From: Panagrolaimus kolymaensis
Lineage: Eukaryota; Nematoda; Chromadorea; Rhabditida; Panagrolaimidae
DNA: 64,000 nt
Assembly (NCBI GenBank): GCA_028622995.1
Contig: JAJQJQ010000026.1
Location: 744,001-808,000, forward strand
Direction of reading: 5' to 3'
Part shown: one piece after another, positions 11,814 through 22,594 of the stretch
Numbering within the stretch: the stretch's first letter is position 1
Layout: each line of letters opens with the position of its first letter
Translations under genes and position numbers: made by a program
Notes under the pieces: model-generated
Told to the model about the DNA's origin: nothing
What the model saw: the letters and a program-made list of their open reading frames with translations, nothing else
The model's database searches: none

Positions 11814-13468
11814 CTCTCTAGTCGCTAGGCAGGAACCGGTTGGTATGCAAAGAGATAAATAAAGGAAGAATAACAATACAGTCTCTTTTACATGTAGCAT
11901 GACAACACTACACCGACATTCGCTGGCGACACCTGCCTTTTCATTCGGCGTTGTTATGGGAACGACGAAGGTAAAATAGTCGGCGCGGCGACGCCGCCGA
12001 AATATGGCGAAGCGAAAGCGCAGCTATGTAAACAGTTCTTTAAAAAAAGAAACAAAAAATTGACTTGTTTGCATATTTTTATCGATTTTTTGTAGACAAG
12101 TGAATAAAGGCGGAGTTGAAACGGCCACGCCCATTTTTAGTGTTGAAAATGGAAGAATAATTATCAATTTCGATAATCTTTTTTTAAATGAAAGCTGAGA
12201 TTAAGATCTAAAATTATATACACCAGAATTTTAATTAATGATTATGCTTCCATTTTGTAACTGTTTAATATTTTTGGCGGGAAAAAAACAATTCAAATTA
12301 CAAGGCTATTTTTCCCTTGGCTTTCCGTTCTTAATACTTATTTCCTTTCGGGTTAACCCGTTATGTGCCATATTCAAAACAAAAAAACCCATCTTTCGTT
12401 TCCTCTGTCCTCCATTTTTTAAGTACTATTATTTGCATCTTTTCATTCATCGACCCAATCTTGTCTTCCCTATACTTCTTATTGGGTATAATTAAACGTC
12501 CAATTTTTTTAAAGTTGGCCTGGCAAGTCTTTTGGGACTTAAAGCCTGGCTTAACCTTAACTCTTTTTAATACATTTTGCGTGTTTTCTTTTCCTTTCTT
12601 TTTTAGTTGCTTATCTCTTCTTCTTCGTCCCTTCACTTTTTTTTGCAAGCTATTTTTTAGAATGATTTTCTAAAACTCCACCGCTAATGCTTTTCTTAAA
12701 ATTGCGATATTCCCATTCTAACTTTCTTAACTCTTTTTTTTTGTGTCCCAAATTTATTATTATAACCTGGCTTGGTCCATTTTCTTAGCATGATTATCCG
12801 TAAAAAAGACGGGGTGGGTTTCCGTCCCGTCTAAAATTTTTTTGCCTTGTCATCTTCCCCCTTGGTTTTTTTTTTATTTTTTGGAAAATACGAAGGAAGA
12901 GACTTGTCCCAGAGAAGAAAAACTCTTTAAAAAACATTTTTCACATGCATAATGAAATAGAAAAAATTTGTGAATCATCATTGTATGTTTTTTAAGATAT
13001 GTCTTAATGAAAGCAAAAAAAGTCTTCTATGCATATCAATCTTGTTAAAAATTACAGAAAATAATAATTTAAAAAATACATAAACCGTTTTTTCTAAGAA
13101 TTGAATTATAATCACATTCAATTCATAATCAAATTTCAAAAAAAAAATTAGATTTTTGGCAAAAAGCTTTTTCGGTTATAGCAAAGAATGAGCGATTAAT
13201 TTTTTTAAATAAATTAATACCTAATTACGATATAAAAATTTTAATAATAGTAAATTATGGATTTTTGATAAAAATGCAAATCTACTTATTACCTTTGGAA
13301 TATTCTGATTTTTTCTCTACAATTCCCTGTTTATAATCTGTTTTTTATAAGCTTGATAAACTAAACTTTGAAAATAAGTGAACTATTTCGAAGACACTTT
13401 ACTCGCAATTTTTTTCATCCAAACAACAAAGTGATAATAATCAATGTTGTCACTATGAGTTCATTTTT

Positions 13469-13695
13469 ATAGTGTCGAAACCTATGAAAAAAATGTTCGG
13501 ACAATTTTCATTAATTTTTAATTAACTTTTATTTTTTAAATATATTTTTGTTATTTAAAACATATTCGATAGATGATAAGGAATATATCGATACTAAGTC
13601 CATAGCGATTAGTCATTGACGTTTTAATAACAAAAATATATTAAAAAATCAAAGTAAAAATTGTTTGAAGTTTTTTCGTTGTGTGTTGACACTGT
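13469..13695. repeat. Imperfect inverted repeat, MITE-like
   Basis: The left arm starts ATAGTGTCGAAAC and the right arm, read in reverse complement, starts ACAGTGTCAAC. The similarity continues inward (GAAAAAA, ACAATTTT) and includes a long block ATATATTTTTGTTATT near the centre of each arm. The arms are about 95 bases around a short unique middle, with no coding content. This fits a decayed MITE, possibly Tc1/mariner-like, but a clear target duplication could not be fixed. Confidence 0.45.
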
Positions 13696-14027
13696 TAAAA
13701 TGATAAAGTGATGTTGGTCTCAAAAACCTTTGATCAATATTTTTTGCTGGAAAAGACATCTGAAAAGTGTTTAACTGAAATAAATTTTTATCTGAAAAAA
13801 TTCAAAGGATGAAAAAGGGGCGGGGTTTAATTTTTGGTTTAATTTTCTAAAAATATTATGTTTTCCTATTTTCGCGTTTTATTATTTATTGTACATACAT
13901 TTAATTAAACTGTTTTATATCAAAGACGTTTGCCTCATTAAAAAAATTTATACAATATCATTAAAATTAGTAAACATTTAGGGAACCGAAGTCTCTTTGA
14001 TTTAAGAAGCTTTTTTCTCAAACCAAA

Positions 14028-15603
14028 ATGAATATGAAGCGTAATTCAATTTCATTGTCGGAAGCTTCGGTATGTTTTCCAAATTAAAAAATATCCCTCA
14101 TTTTTTGTTTGTTTTTTAGTCCCCCAAAGTTACCAAAAAAACACAAACCCCCTCTGAACTTGATCAAAATGAAAAGCTAGAAATGAACCTTGAAGCTGCT
14201 CAAACATGCGTCATGGATTTGACGAAAGAAAAGAGAAGATTAGAACTAAAATCAGTTGAGGATGATGAAAAAATAAAATATCTTCAAGATATTAATGTTT
14301 CCATGAAAAGGGAAGCAGAAAAATCAAAGAAAGTTCATGAAGACGAAAAAGGTCAACTTCATTCAAAAATAGAAGGCATCGGAAAAGAATGCGATGAATA
14401 TAAAAAATGGAAGGATGATATGGAAATTTGGAAAGAAAATACACAAAAAAGTTACGATGATAAAGTTTATCAATTAGATATGTGCTCAATCGACAATGCA
14501 GAACTCAGTTGGAAAAATCAATATTTTACCCAGGAAATCTCACAGCTTAAAGAAATGAATAGTGAACTTCAAGAAAAGTTTGATACATCGTTGAAAGGTA
14601 TCCAACAAACACTCGATGATGTTAATGCCAAATTAGCTAAAACTGAAAATGAAAATGGAAAATTAACTGAAGAAAATCGTAACCTCAAAAGCGAACTTTC
14701 AAATAAAACGCTTGCCGCTGATAGTAACCATATTCGCGCAATTAAAGCAGAAAAAGAAAACGGTGAATTGAAAGAGAAGCTTCAAAACAAGGAATCGGCA
14801 GAAAAAGCTCGTTTAAAAAAAGTAAACGATCAGCTTGCTACAACATTTAAAAATATTTCTTTAATGGCAGAAGTTCTAAATCCCACTGAAAACATAGTAA
14901 GTGTTCAAATTTTAGAGAAATTTCAAATGCCATAAATAAGGATTATTTAGGATGAAAATGTCAACCCCAATAACATTACAGTTTCATCATCTGTAGCAAA
15001 AATGGAAAGTTCAAACAATTGGCTTAAAAATAAAAGTAATATTTAAAAAAAATTAAATGAAAATGGAACGCTTTAAAGATTAAAAATTTAGAGTCCCCAA
15101 TCACTACAGAAGCTTGCGATTTACTTTTCAAAGAATCGAAGAAAAACATCGATGAATTCACCAATTTATACATCAATAAATTTATTACATATGTTGAAGG
15201 GATATCATCTCAAAAAGAAATGGATGGAAAAATTGAAAAGGCCAATTCAATTTTGAAGCATTATTTTAAAACCGTTCCTGTTCACCACTTTAAAATGATG
15301 CTCCAAATAAAAAGAAATACAGAACGACAAAAACTCTATGAAAAATGCGATAATAGAAAATTAGTTGTTGTGACTTCAGAAGGAGAAATTTTTTTCCTTC
15401 ATCAAGAAAATTCTGGGCGATTTATTCCTTACAGCGATGTTGAACTTCAAAAGCGTCTTAAAATTACTACAGCTATCCGTTTTGATAATTATGAAATTCC
15501 GGAAATCTACGAAAAGCGTGAATTCTTTTATATTTTTGAAAAAAATCCAGATGCTATGGTCCGAAAATTTTATTTGAAAAGTAAAAGTTTGATGAAGATT
15601 TAA
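14028..15603 (+). CDS. Unrecognised coiled-coil protein, 471 residues
   Basis: Exons 14028-14069, 14120-14896, 14951-15035 and 15092-15603 join in phase. After a short polar N-terminus (MNMKRNSISLSEAS) residues of about 30-260 are Glu/Lys/Leu-rich with coiled-coil heptads. The C-terminal part of about 170 residues is globular-looking (NIDEFTNLYINKFITYVEG, KLVVVTSEGEIFFLHQENSG, EIPEIYEKREFFYIFEKNPD). No signal peptide or membrane segment is seen. It resembles cytoskeletal or scaffold proteins only in the general coiled-coil sense, so I do not assign a function. The exon structure and codon use support a real gene. Confidence 0.8.
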
Positions 15604-15827
15604 ATCAAAAGAAAAAATAGATGTTAAAAATTGTATTTTAGAAGTATCTCTTTAGTTAAAAAATTCTTAGCCACCAAAAAGTTTGTATCTCCTCTTTTTT
15701 TTTATGATCTCTGCTTACTGAGACTGTTCCTTTAAATTTCGGGAAAATTATGTAATGTATATGTAATTTGTTTTTTTGCTCAAATAAATAATTTTTAATT
15801 TTAAATCTGTTCACACATGATCAAGAT

Positions 15828-16566
15828 AATTTGAAACATTTGATTTTAAAACGTCGAGAAAAGTAAATTTTCTTAAAGTCAAATAACTTTAAAAAATTTA
15901 AATAATAATTTTAGAATACGAAAGCGCCGCCAACTTACAACCGGTTCAAAAGATACAAATCGATTTGAACGAATTTTATTAAGCATCGGTAATGAACCTG
16001 TTTGGTTAAGATCAACCATAGCTCAAGGCATTTGTCTTGAAGACAGGATTTGCTTGGCTATGGTACCTCAAACTTTGGGTAATTAAACCTTTATTATTTC
16101 AATTGACACGATAAATATTAGCACGACGAAACAATAAATAAAAGGAACGAGTAAAAGAAATTACAATTATAATATGTGAGAGGATGCTTGAGAGCTTATA
16201 TAGCCTTTAAGATATGGTGGCTAGAACCGGCTGCTGGTTGTCCTAAAATAAAATGGCAGATGGCGCATGCTTAGGACCGCCCATTTCTAGTCAGTGTTTG
16301 CAGCCATTGGATATTAGCACAGAAATAAGCATTGTTATGCAGTCAGTTGTTTCAGTTTGCTTTAATGCATGAAGTAGGCTCTTCAAATGGGTGCAGTCGA
16401 AAGAAATAATATTTAAAGCATAAAATGAAGCAAATAAAGAAGGAAGAATAAAATAAAGCATGATTATGAAATAAGCATAAAGAAAGAATCGCAAGATGCG
16501 ACAGCATTGCATTAGCTCCAGCTCTTGACACCCTTGTTAATAATTCTTCCAATAATCATCGACCAA
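15828..16566 (+). pseudogene. Partial copy of the P5B ATPase gene 3' end, split by a solo LTR
   Basis: 15828-16032 plus 16509-16566 repeat the end of exon 10, the last intron and the first half of exon 11 of the ATPase gene at 8226-8480, on the same strand. The intron is present, so this is a DNA-level duplication and not retroposition. In the coding part the differences from the parent are almost all synonymous (such as CGT/CGC, AAC/AAT, TTGCGA/TTAAGA). The exceptions are one Glu-to-Gln, one Ser-to-Leu and a lost His codon. That suggests the copy came from a paralogue that was under selection. Everything upstream of the exon 10 end is absent, so this piece cannot make an ATPase. Confidence 0.88.
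16028..16508 (+). mobile_element. Solo LTR of a retrotransposon, with 5-bp target duplication
   Basis: The duplicated ATPase fragment is interrupted after GCATT (16028-16032). A 471-bp insert begins TGTCTTGAAG at 16033 and ends AAGATGCGACA at 16503. GCATT is repeated at 16504-16508, after which homology to the ATPase resumes. TG...CA ends (here TGTC...GACA) with a 5-bp TSD are diagnostic of an LTR. The insert contains a TATA-like GCTTATATAGCC near 16196-16207 and AATAAA-type signals, as expected for an LTR promoter and polyadenylation region. No internal retrotransposon coding is present, so it is a solo LTR. The strand is inferred from the TATA and AATAAA motifs. Confidence 0.85.
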
Positions 16567-16691
16567 GGCGATTCGAAACGACACTAAAGCTAATTAATTT
16601 TAAGGTTAATACTTGGTTTACCAACCGCCGTGCGAAACATAGAAAGCAAACAGGAAACCATGATATGGAAAACAATGTAAACAGCATTTGA
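16567..16691 (+). pseudogene. Homeodomain C-terminal fragment (helix 3)
   Basis: From 16605 the frame reads VNTWFTNRRAKHRKQTG, then a short tail to TGA at 16689-16691. W, F, N, R and R occupy the invariant homeodomain positions 48, 49, 51, 52 and 53. The stretch just before it (RFETTLKLINFK) looks like the end of helix 2 with a small deletion, and TTAAG before GTT may be an old splice acceptor. Helix 1 and the start of helix 2 are not visible nearby. The frame is open from the ATPase-derived piece at 16509 straight into this motif. A fragment of a displaced homeobox gene is most likely; a terminal exon of a live gene is less likely. Confidence 0.65.
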
Positions 16692-17265
16692 AGAAGTTTT
16701 GTTCCATTGAATTAAACTTTTACATCCCTTGTTCATTTATTAATCCATGACGCATCATAAATCAAACCATGTCTTCTTTAATTCCACCATTATTTACCTT
16801 TTTTGAGTAGTTAAGGGATTTTGCAGTAACAAGTAACGTACTAAATAGTGAAGGTTTTTCAAGCTTTGGGTAAAAGCTGAAAGGTTAGAATATTAAACGC
16901 TTACATTCTTTTTACATAAAATATTGTTGTTGTTTAAGTTTCCTTTGGTAATAGTGCGGATTTCGAAAGATGAACATACACATGATGGATCTAAGTTGAG
17001 TTGTTGTAGTCTCCGGAATAAGTTGTATGGGCAGTAACAATCAAGCATCAGGTTATCGTAGTCTTGGCCTGCAATTTAAGGCAGAAAGTTTCCAACTTCG
17101 AGAAATAACTGTACAAGAAGAAAGCTTATAAAGTAATATCAAAACTATAAACAATCATGAAAACACCATTTATTAATCTACAGTAATATATTCTAATTAA
17201 ACAAAGAAAAACATAATGAAATAATATACATGTAAAAGTTAGTAACATAGTAAAGGGTTGAAAGT
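16692..17265. other. Intergenic, nothing recognised
   Basis: 574 bases with balanced composition compared with the surroundings, possibly eroded repeat or gene remnant. I see no open frame with known motifs. Confidence 0.5.
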
Positions 17266-17979
17266 TCACTTTTCATTTGTAGTACAATCAGGAAGATATG
17301 GAATGAGATGACCTTCAACCTTACTGAAATTCAATTTGCATTCTCTGATCGCTTCTTCAAGATGTGATACCTAAAAATGATATAAGTTAGTTTTAAAAGT
17401 TTTAAAAGTGTTAAAAACCATACTCTAAGTTGAGCTGCTAAAGATGCTAAAAGCGGAATCGAGTCAGAAATAGTCCATTCGGCTTCTTCTTTATCCATGA
17501 GGTTGACGAATTCACATGTTGGAGCAAGTTGACGATGTTCAAAACTAAAAAAATGAGATAAAAGTGTTGTAAAGAATATAAACAAAATAAAACATACGAT
17601 GGGTTTTCCATAGCATGTTCCCACTCAAGACATTCACCACAAAATGGACACGATGTTTGATCAGTGGACAGCATGACGAAGCCAGCTTTAGCAAGCTAAA
17701 AGATTAAAAGGATAAAATATGCAAAGAAATGATTGAAAACCTTACGTTTATTGAAGTACAAGTTGCGTTCTTGATATTATCGAATGTCCAATTTCGGAAT
17801 GTTTCAAGTCGAGCACCAGCGAAGAGAAATTGGAAAAAATCACGTTTTCGAATTTCTGCCATTAGAGATAATGATGATGTTTGATTTGAATCAGTTGATT
17901 GATCCATGATTGAATCAGTTGATTGATCCATGATAGATGAAGTTGATTGATCCATGATAGATGAAGTTGATTGATCCAT
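17266..17979 (-). CDS. bir-1: Survivin/BIR-1-like single-BIR protein
   Basis: Single baculovirus-IAP-repeat protein. Survivin-type members belong to the chromosomal passenger complex with Aurora B and INCENP. Exons 17746-17979, 17598-17695, 17424-17544 and 17266-17370 give 185 residues. The BIR has the N-terminal RLETFRNW (57-64) and an exact CX2CX16HX6C zinc motif: C94, C97, H114 and C121 in CPFCGECLEWEHAMENPSFEH...C. A C-terminal helical tail follows (SHLEEAIRECKLNFSKVEG). The length fits survivin rather than multi-BIR IAPs, and no RING or caspase-binding region is seen. The first ATG gives four copies of an octapeptide (MDQSTSSI and variants) before MAEIRKRDFFQF at residue 40. That Met is the alternative start and may be ancestral. 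Confidence 0.88.
17884..17979 (-). repeat. Four 24-bp tandem repeats coding MDQST(S/D)S(I/N)
   Basis: Four direct units of 24 bases, each beginning with ATG on the minus strand, encode an octapeptide repeat at the N-terminus of the BIR protein. Every unit brings its own in-frame start codon, so copy number changes would alter the number of possible starts without shifting the frame. Confidence 0.85.
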
Positions 17980-19071
17980 GGGTGAAGCAGTTGAAATGGA
18001 ATAGAAAATGACAAATTGATTGAATAAAGTTGAGACGATTCAGAAACTTGAAGAAGAAAAAAATTTGTTTCATTGCTATTGGGAAAAGGTCTCAAAACGA
18101 AAATTTCGATGTGCAACAAAAAATGGTTGACTTTTGCTAACGAAAAAATGATTGATGGATTTTGCTAAAGCAACAAGCAATAAATAAAAGTTGTGTAAAT
18201 TCATCCATTACGCTAATGGTTATTGGCTAAGGCAAAGAAAGGTGATACTAATGAGAAAACAGAAATAGCTGATAAAGAAGCATCTCCAGTGATTTAGGAT
18301 GATAAAAAAAAGCTTTCAATGATTTTTTGCTCCGAAAGAACAAATATTATCGATTTGACTTTTATTCTTTCATATTTATTATAGCAGTAAGAATTATTTT
18401 TTGTTATTCGAGTTCAATTATCTTTGCAAGGAATAAAATAAGAAAGAGTTTTTGATCTTGATCATGATTATCTTGTAGGAATTAGAGGTATCAGCTATTT
18501 TTTTAAACCCTTTCTTGATTGTTGAATGTTAGAAGCTTCAATCATAGCATTTGATCATCGGACGACCATTACGTTTAATTTTAATTTTATTTTCTTTAAA
18601 AAACAAAACAATATGCAGCAATAAAATATAAAGATTAGAAATAAATAAATAAGGAAGGAATCATCTTTTGAAAACTTTTACAATTAAAAAATGAAAAGAA
18701 GAAGGGGATATGCTTGATTCAAAAGAGAGAAGAACAACATAAGTTGAGATTGTACGGAATAAAAAAGAATTTCGAATGCATGAATGTTTTGAGCATTTAT
18801 AGCTGCGACGATAATAATAAATCAAAGAGGAAAAAAGAATGATAGAATAATTAAAACAAATTGCAAAAAAGGGATAACAACTAAGATTTTTTTGCACATT
18901 TAGAAAAGAAAAATTTTTCGGGTGCATTTAATCCAAGCTTCAGATACATTATTTTTCTGGTATCACAAAAACATAGTTATGGAATACAAAAATTTAAATT
19001 TTCGAAAATAAAAAACTGCTACTACAAAATAAAGTTAAATAAATGAATTAAGTTTTTATACTCCCTTCTTT
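17980..19071. other. Intergenic, no gene recognised
   Basis: About 1.1 kb of AT-rich sequence between two minus-strand genes. It should contain the BIR gene promoter and the 3' flank of the transporter. The small frames here lack known motifs. Confidence 0.5.
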
Positions 19072-22000
19072 TCAGGTACAACGAGCAGCACCTTTTGTGC
19101 AAAAATAGTGCATTGATCTAAAATTAAAATTTTTATCAAAAAATATTTCTTTGATTCCGGTAAACAACAAACCCATAATATTATCAACAAATTTGAATTT
19201 TCCTTGCCAATGTACACAAAGGAAATATACTGGTAAACCAGTTAACATGATGCCAATTCCAATTGCAGTATCTTTAGGAGCTTGAATCATAGGGAAAAGT
19301 ACTAATAAAGCGCAACCAATAAGGAATAACCATGGGAAAATGATGTTGACTTGTAAGGGGCGAGGATATTTATCAACTGGTTGTTTAACTCTGAAAAATT
19401 GATTTGAATTTAATTTTTTAGCATAAATAAATTAGCTCAGAAATGTTTCATTTAAAAAAAGTATCAATGCTTACCTCAACCAAAGAAGGCCGGCAGTAGC
19501 AACACCAATAGCTAACCAATTAACAATTTGAACATAATTAATTAAAGTATAAATATTATCCGAAAGAAGTAAATAAAGTAAACTCAAAAATGCAGTGAAT
19601 AATACGGCAGGAATAGGAGTACCCAAATCAGGATTTAAATAACTTAAAACTGAAGGCATGTGCTTGTTTCGTCCAGCTACATAGAAAAGGCGTGAAGAAG
19701 TAAGCATTACACCATTAACAGTTCCAAAGCATGAACATGCAACAAGAATAGGCATAATAAATGCAAAATAACCATAAAATCTATTTGCAAATGTTACAGC
19801 AATGGCAGTGGATTCAAGAAGAACTTCAGGCGAGGTTCCAGCATAAAATGCAACATTGGTCAAAGTATAAACAACCGTACAAATTGTGCAACTTATTCCA
19901 ATGGCTAATGGTAAATTTCGAGTGGGATTAATAAGTTCTTCAGTAATAAAATTAAGATAATTCCATCCATTATAAGCCCAAAGACCGCAATAAAATGCAA
20001 GGGCGATTTGACCTAGAGTAGCTTGAGGCCATTCAAATGCGTTATGGAATGATTCGTGATAAGCTAAAAAAATTTAAATTTAAACTTATTTTTTGGGAAT
20101 TTCAAAAAATGAAAAAACGAAAAACATACGTCCTCCAATAATAAGTAAAGCAATACCAGTAAAAATAATTAATCCTAAAGCCAATAATTTTGCAATAGTA
20201 AAAACATTTTGTACCACTGTGACGGCTTTTACACTGACCATATTGACTTGAGCAAGTAATACTAAAAATATGCATTTTTTATTTCAAGTTTTTTGGACTA
20301 AAAAATCTTACTAATACAACCAGCAGCTAAAAGTTGTGGAGCTAAAAATGGTAAATCACAATCAGGATAAAATGGTCTCAAAATATATGTGGCGAAAGTC
20401 ATAGCCACAGCTGTGATGGTGCATGGTCGAACAATGATACATTCAATCCACATTCTCAAAAATCCCATTAATGGACCAAATGCAGCCAAAACATATGCAT
20501 AATCTCCACCGGATGAACGAATAAAAGTTCCAAGTTCGGCATAACAATATGCTCCCAATGCAGAGAATACACCACAAATTACCCAAATTGCTAATGACCA
20601 TCCAACAGACATAACATCTGTAAAAACATTTACTTATTATTGTTTATTACGTCAGTGCTTTGTTATCAATTTGTCTTTTCCTTTTTTTTGCATTTTTCAA
20701 AATTATTATTCTTTGTTAAAATATTTAACAAATGATGCAATATTTGATCAGGTTTAATCAATGTTGTTGCTGTTTACAGACAACATTTTTGTTGTTGTTT
20801 TATTCACAAACAAGCGTTTTAGAAAGCTTTCTTGTCTCATAAATGAAAAAGAGAAAAAGAAAACATACTTTCATGTACACCTTTAGGTGAAATAAAAATT
20901 CCTGATCCAATGATGCAACCAACGATGACCATCACACCACCAAAAAGTGTAACAGTTGGTTTAAGTCCACCTGTTTCTTCAATGTCATCCTGCGAAAAAA
21001 TAAAAATAAAAAATGAGTTAGCACGAGACTGATTTTGAGGATAAGCTCAGATAAACAAAATTATTTGCTGCGGCCAATTTTTTTTGAATGAATGAATCAA
21101 AATTAAAAAAAGTTTGTTGCTTCAAGATATTTTTTATAAACCAAAAAATTGTGTGTATCTCAAAAATTTTTTTTTATTACTTATTTGCTTTAGAAATTTT
21201 TAATGACTGTAATTAACATCGATGTTTTTCTTACTTTTATTTTATCTATCTCATTTTTTTATTAATCGTGAAAATAACTAACTAATGCAAAAGAATGCCT
21301 TATATTTTTGATAATGATCTATTCTATCTATCTTTTTTGTTTGCATGTGTCAATGCCAATTTTGTCAAATGCAACCAGTCAATCGTACTCACACCATTCA
21401 TTTCTTTTTGTATGTGTGCAAAAGATAAATCGCTTTTCCGGTTAAAAACAAAACAAAAAAAACTATGCAAATACGACCTCTCTCTATTTTTTAGTCCTAA
21501 AAAACTAAAAACACCGAATAATAATAATTGGCTTTCATTTTATTTTTTGTTTTAGTTCAAAAAAAAACAAAACAATGCTTTTTTATTTCTTAAAAAAGAA
21601 ATTTGAGAATACAAAAGAAAAATGCCGGTTGTTGGTTGTTGTTTCATATGTTCGTTTCCTGCATGGTTTTGTTGTTTTAATTAATCAACCTTATGTTGTT
21701 GTAATTATTATTTTCTTGGCCTTTGTATCATCTCTCTTTTTTGTGGCTGCATTTCTTTGACACGAACAACAAGCTCATTTTGGAACAAATTTGTGGGCTT
21801 CCAAAAAGCAAAAAGCAAAAAATTAAGTCAAAAAAGGTAAAGCAAAAAGCTGTCGTTTTTAACAACAGCAACGGCGACACATCGGTCATTTTTTTCTCGC
21901 TTGCTTTTTGCTTTTTGGAATTATTTACTTAAAAGATCAAGCCAAAAAAAAGAAAGAGAAAAGCCAAAAAGTAAAAGCTAAGATTTTCTTCTTATTTTTC

Positions 22001-22594
22001 TCTCATTACTCTTTTCCTTAACCCCAACCAACTTTTTTTTGTCGCTTTGCAATTTTTTTGGCAATGTTTTTAAGCTGTCGAAAACACTCAAAAACAATTC
22101 ATTCTCCCTCTCATTGAAAGAAAAAAGAAGAAAAAGAATAAAGTAAATGCCATAAAAAGGTTGCAGGGTTGCTTTTAAAGCAACGATGAGAAAAAAAGAA
22201 AATGAGATCGAAAATAAAAAAAAATTGGCGCGCCAAAGCTATTATTATAATTTTATGAAAGAGAGAACGCTATTATACATTTATTTTGATGTAATGCTGC
22301 AATTGACAGCTAGCTTCTATGTGCAATGAAAAAAAAAAAAATAGATGAAAAAAGCAAAGCTATAAATTTTGTCATTCAATCCATCCTAAAAATAAAATAC
22401 TTTTTGTTTCTCAAGTTTAAAGGTTAAAAAAAGAAAAAAAAATCGCGCCAATTCGCCCAACAATAACAACCCAGACAACAATGAAAGCCAATTTCATAAA
22501 TAAAAAAAGGATTCCCTAAAAAAATTCTTACCGGATCAATTTCGCCTTTTTCCGTGGTTGCACGATAAACCACCGTTTCGTCTTCTTTACCCAT
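19072..22594 (-). CDS. SLC7-family amino acid transporter (light-chain, AAT type)
   Basis: Twelve-TM amino acid exchanger of the LAT/y+LAT/b0,+ light-chain group (C. elegans AAT-1 to -9), which usually pairs with an SLC3 heavy chain in the plasma membrane. Exons 22532-22594, 20869-20989, 20312-20617, 20130-20261, 19475-20063 and 19072-19390 are in phase and give 509 residues. Family motifs are [21 protein letters not shown] in TM1, [21 protein letters not shown] in TM3, [22 protein letters not shown] in TM6 and [20 protein letters not shown] in TM8-9. An in-frame ATG at 22633, preceded by a splice-like TTTGTTTAG, would add 13 residues; the start at 22594 gives the usual short polar N-terminus. 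The first intron is 1.5 kb, far longer than the others, and may hold regulatory sequence. The exact substrate cannot be told. Confidence 0.93.

Larger units (their letters stand above)
10960..14027. other. Repeat-bearing intergenic region
   Basis: About 3 kb without a supported gene. It contains a GC-rich block around 11150-12030, interrupted by a hAT-type MITE at 11292-11805, and an imperfect inverted repeat at about 13469-13695. The frames at 12238-12673 overlap on both strands and look like chance openings in repeat-derived, T-rich sequence. Confidence 0.6.

Noticed and set aside
11150..11900. Interpretation of the GC-rich block as an LTR
   Set aside because: TATA-like and AATAAA signals are present, but no pair of TG/CA ends with a matching 4-6 bp duplication could be found.
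12238..12673. Overlapping frames of 85 to 102 codons on both strands
   Set aside because: Phe/Leu- and Lys-rich products from T-rich repeat-like DNA, no motifs and no splice structure.
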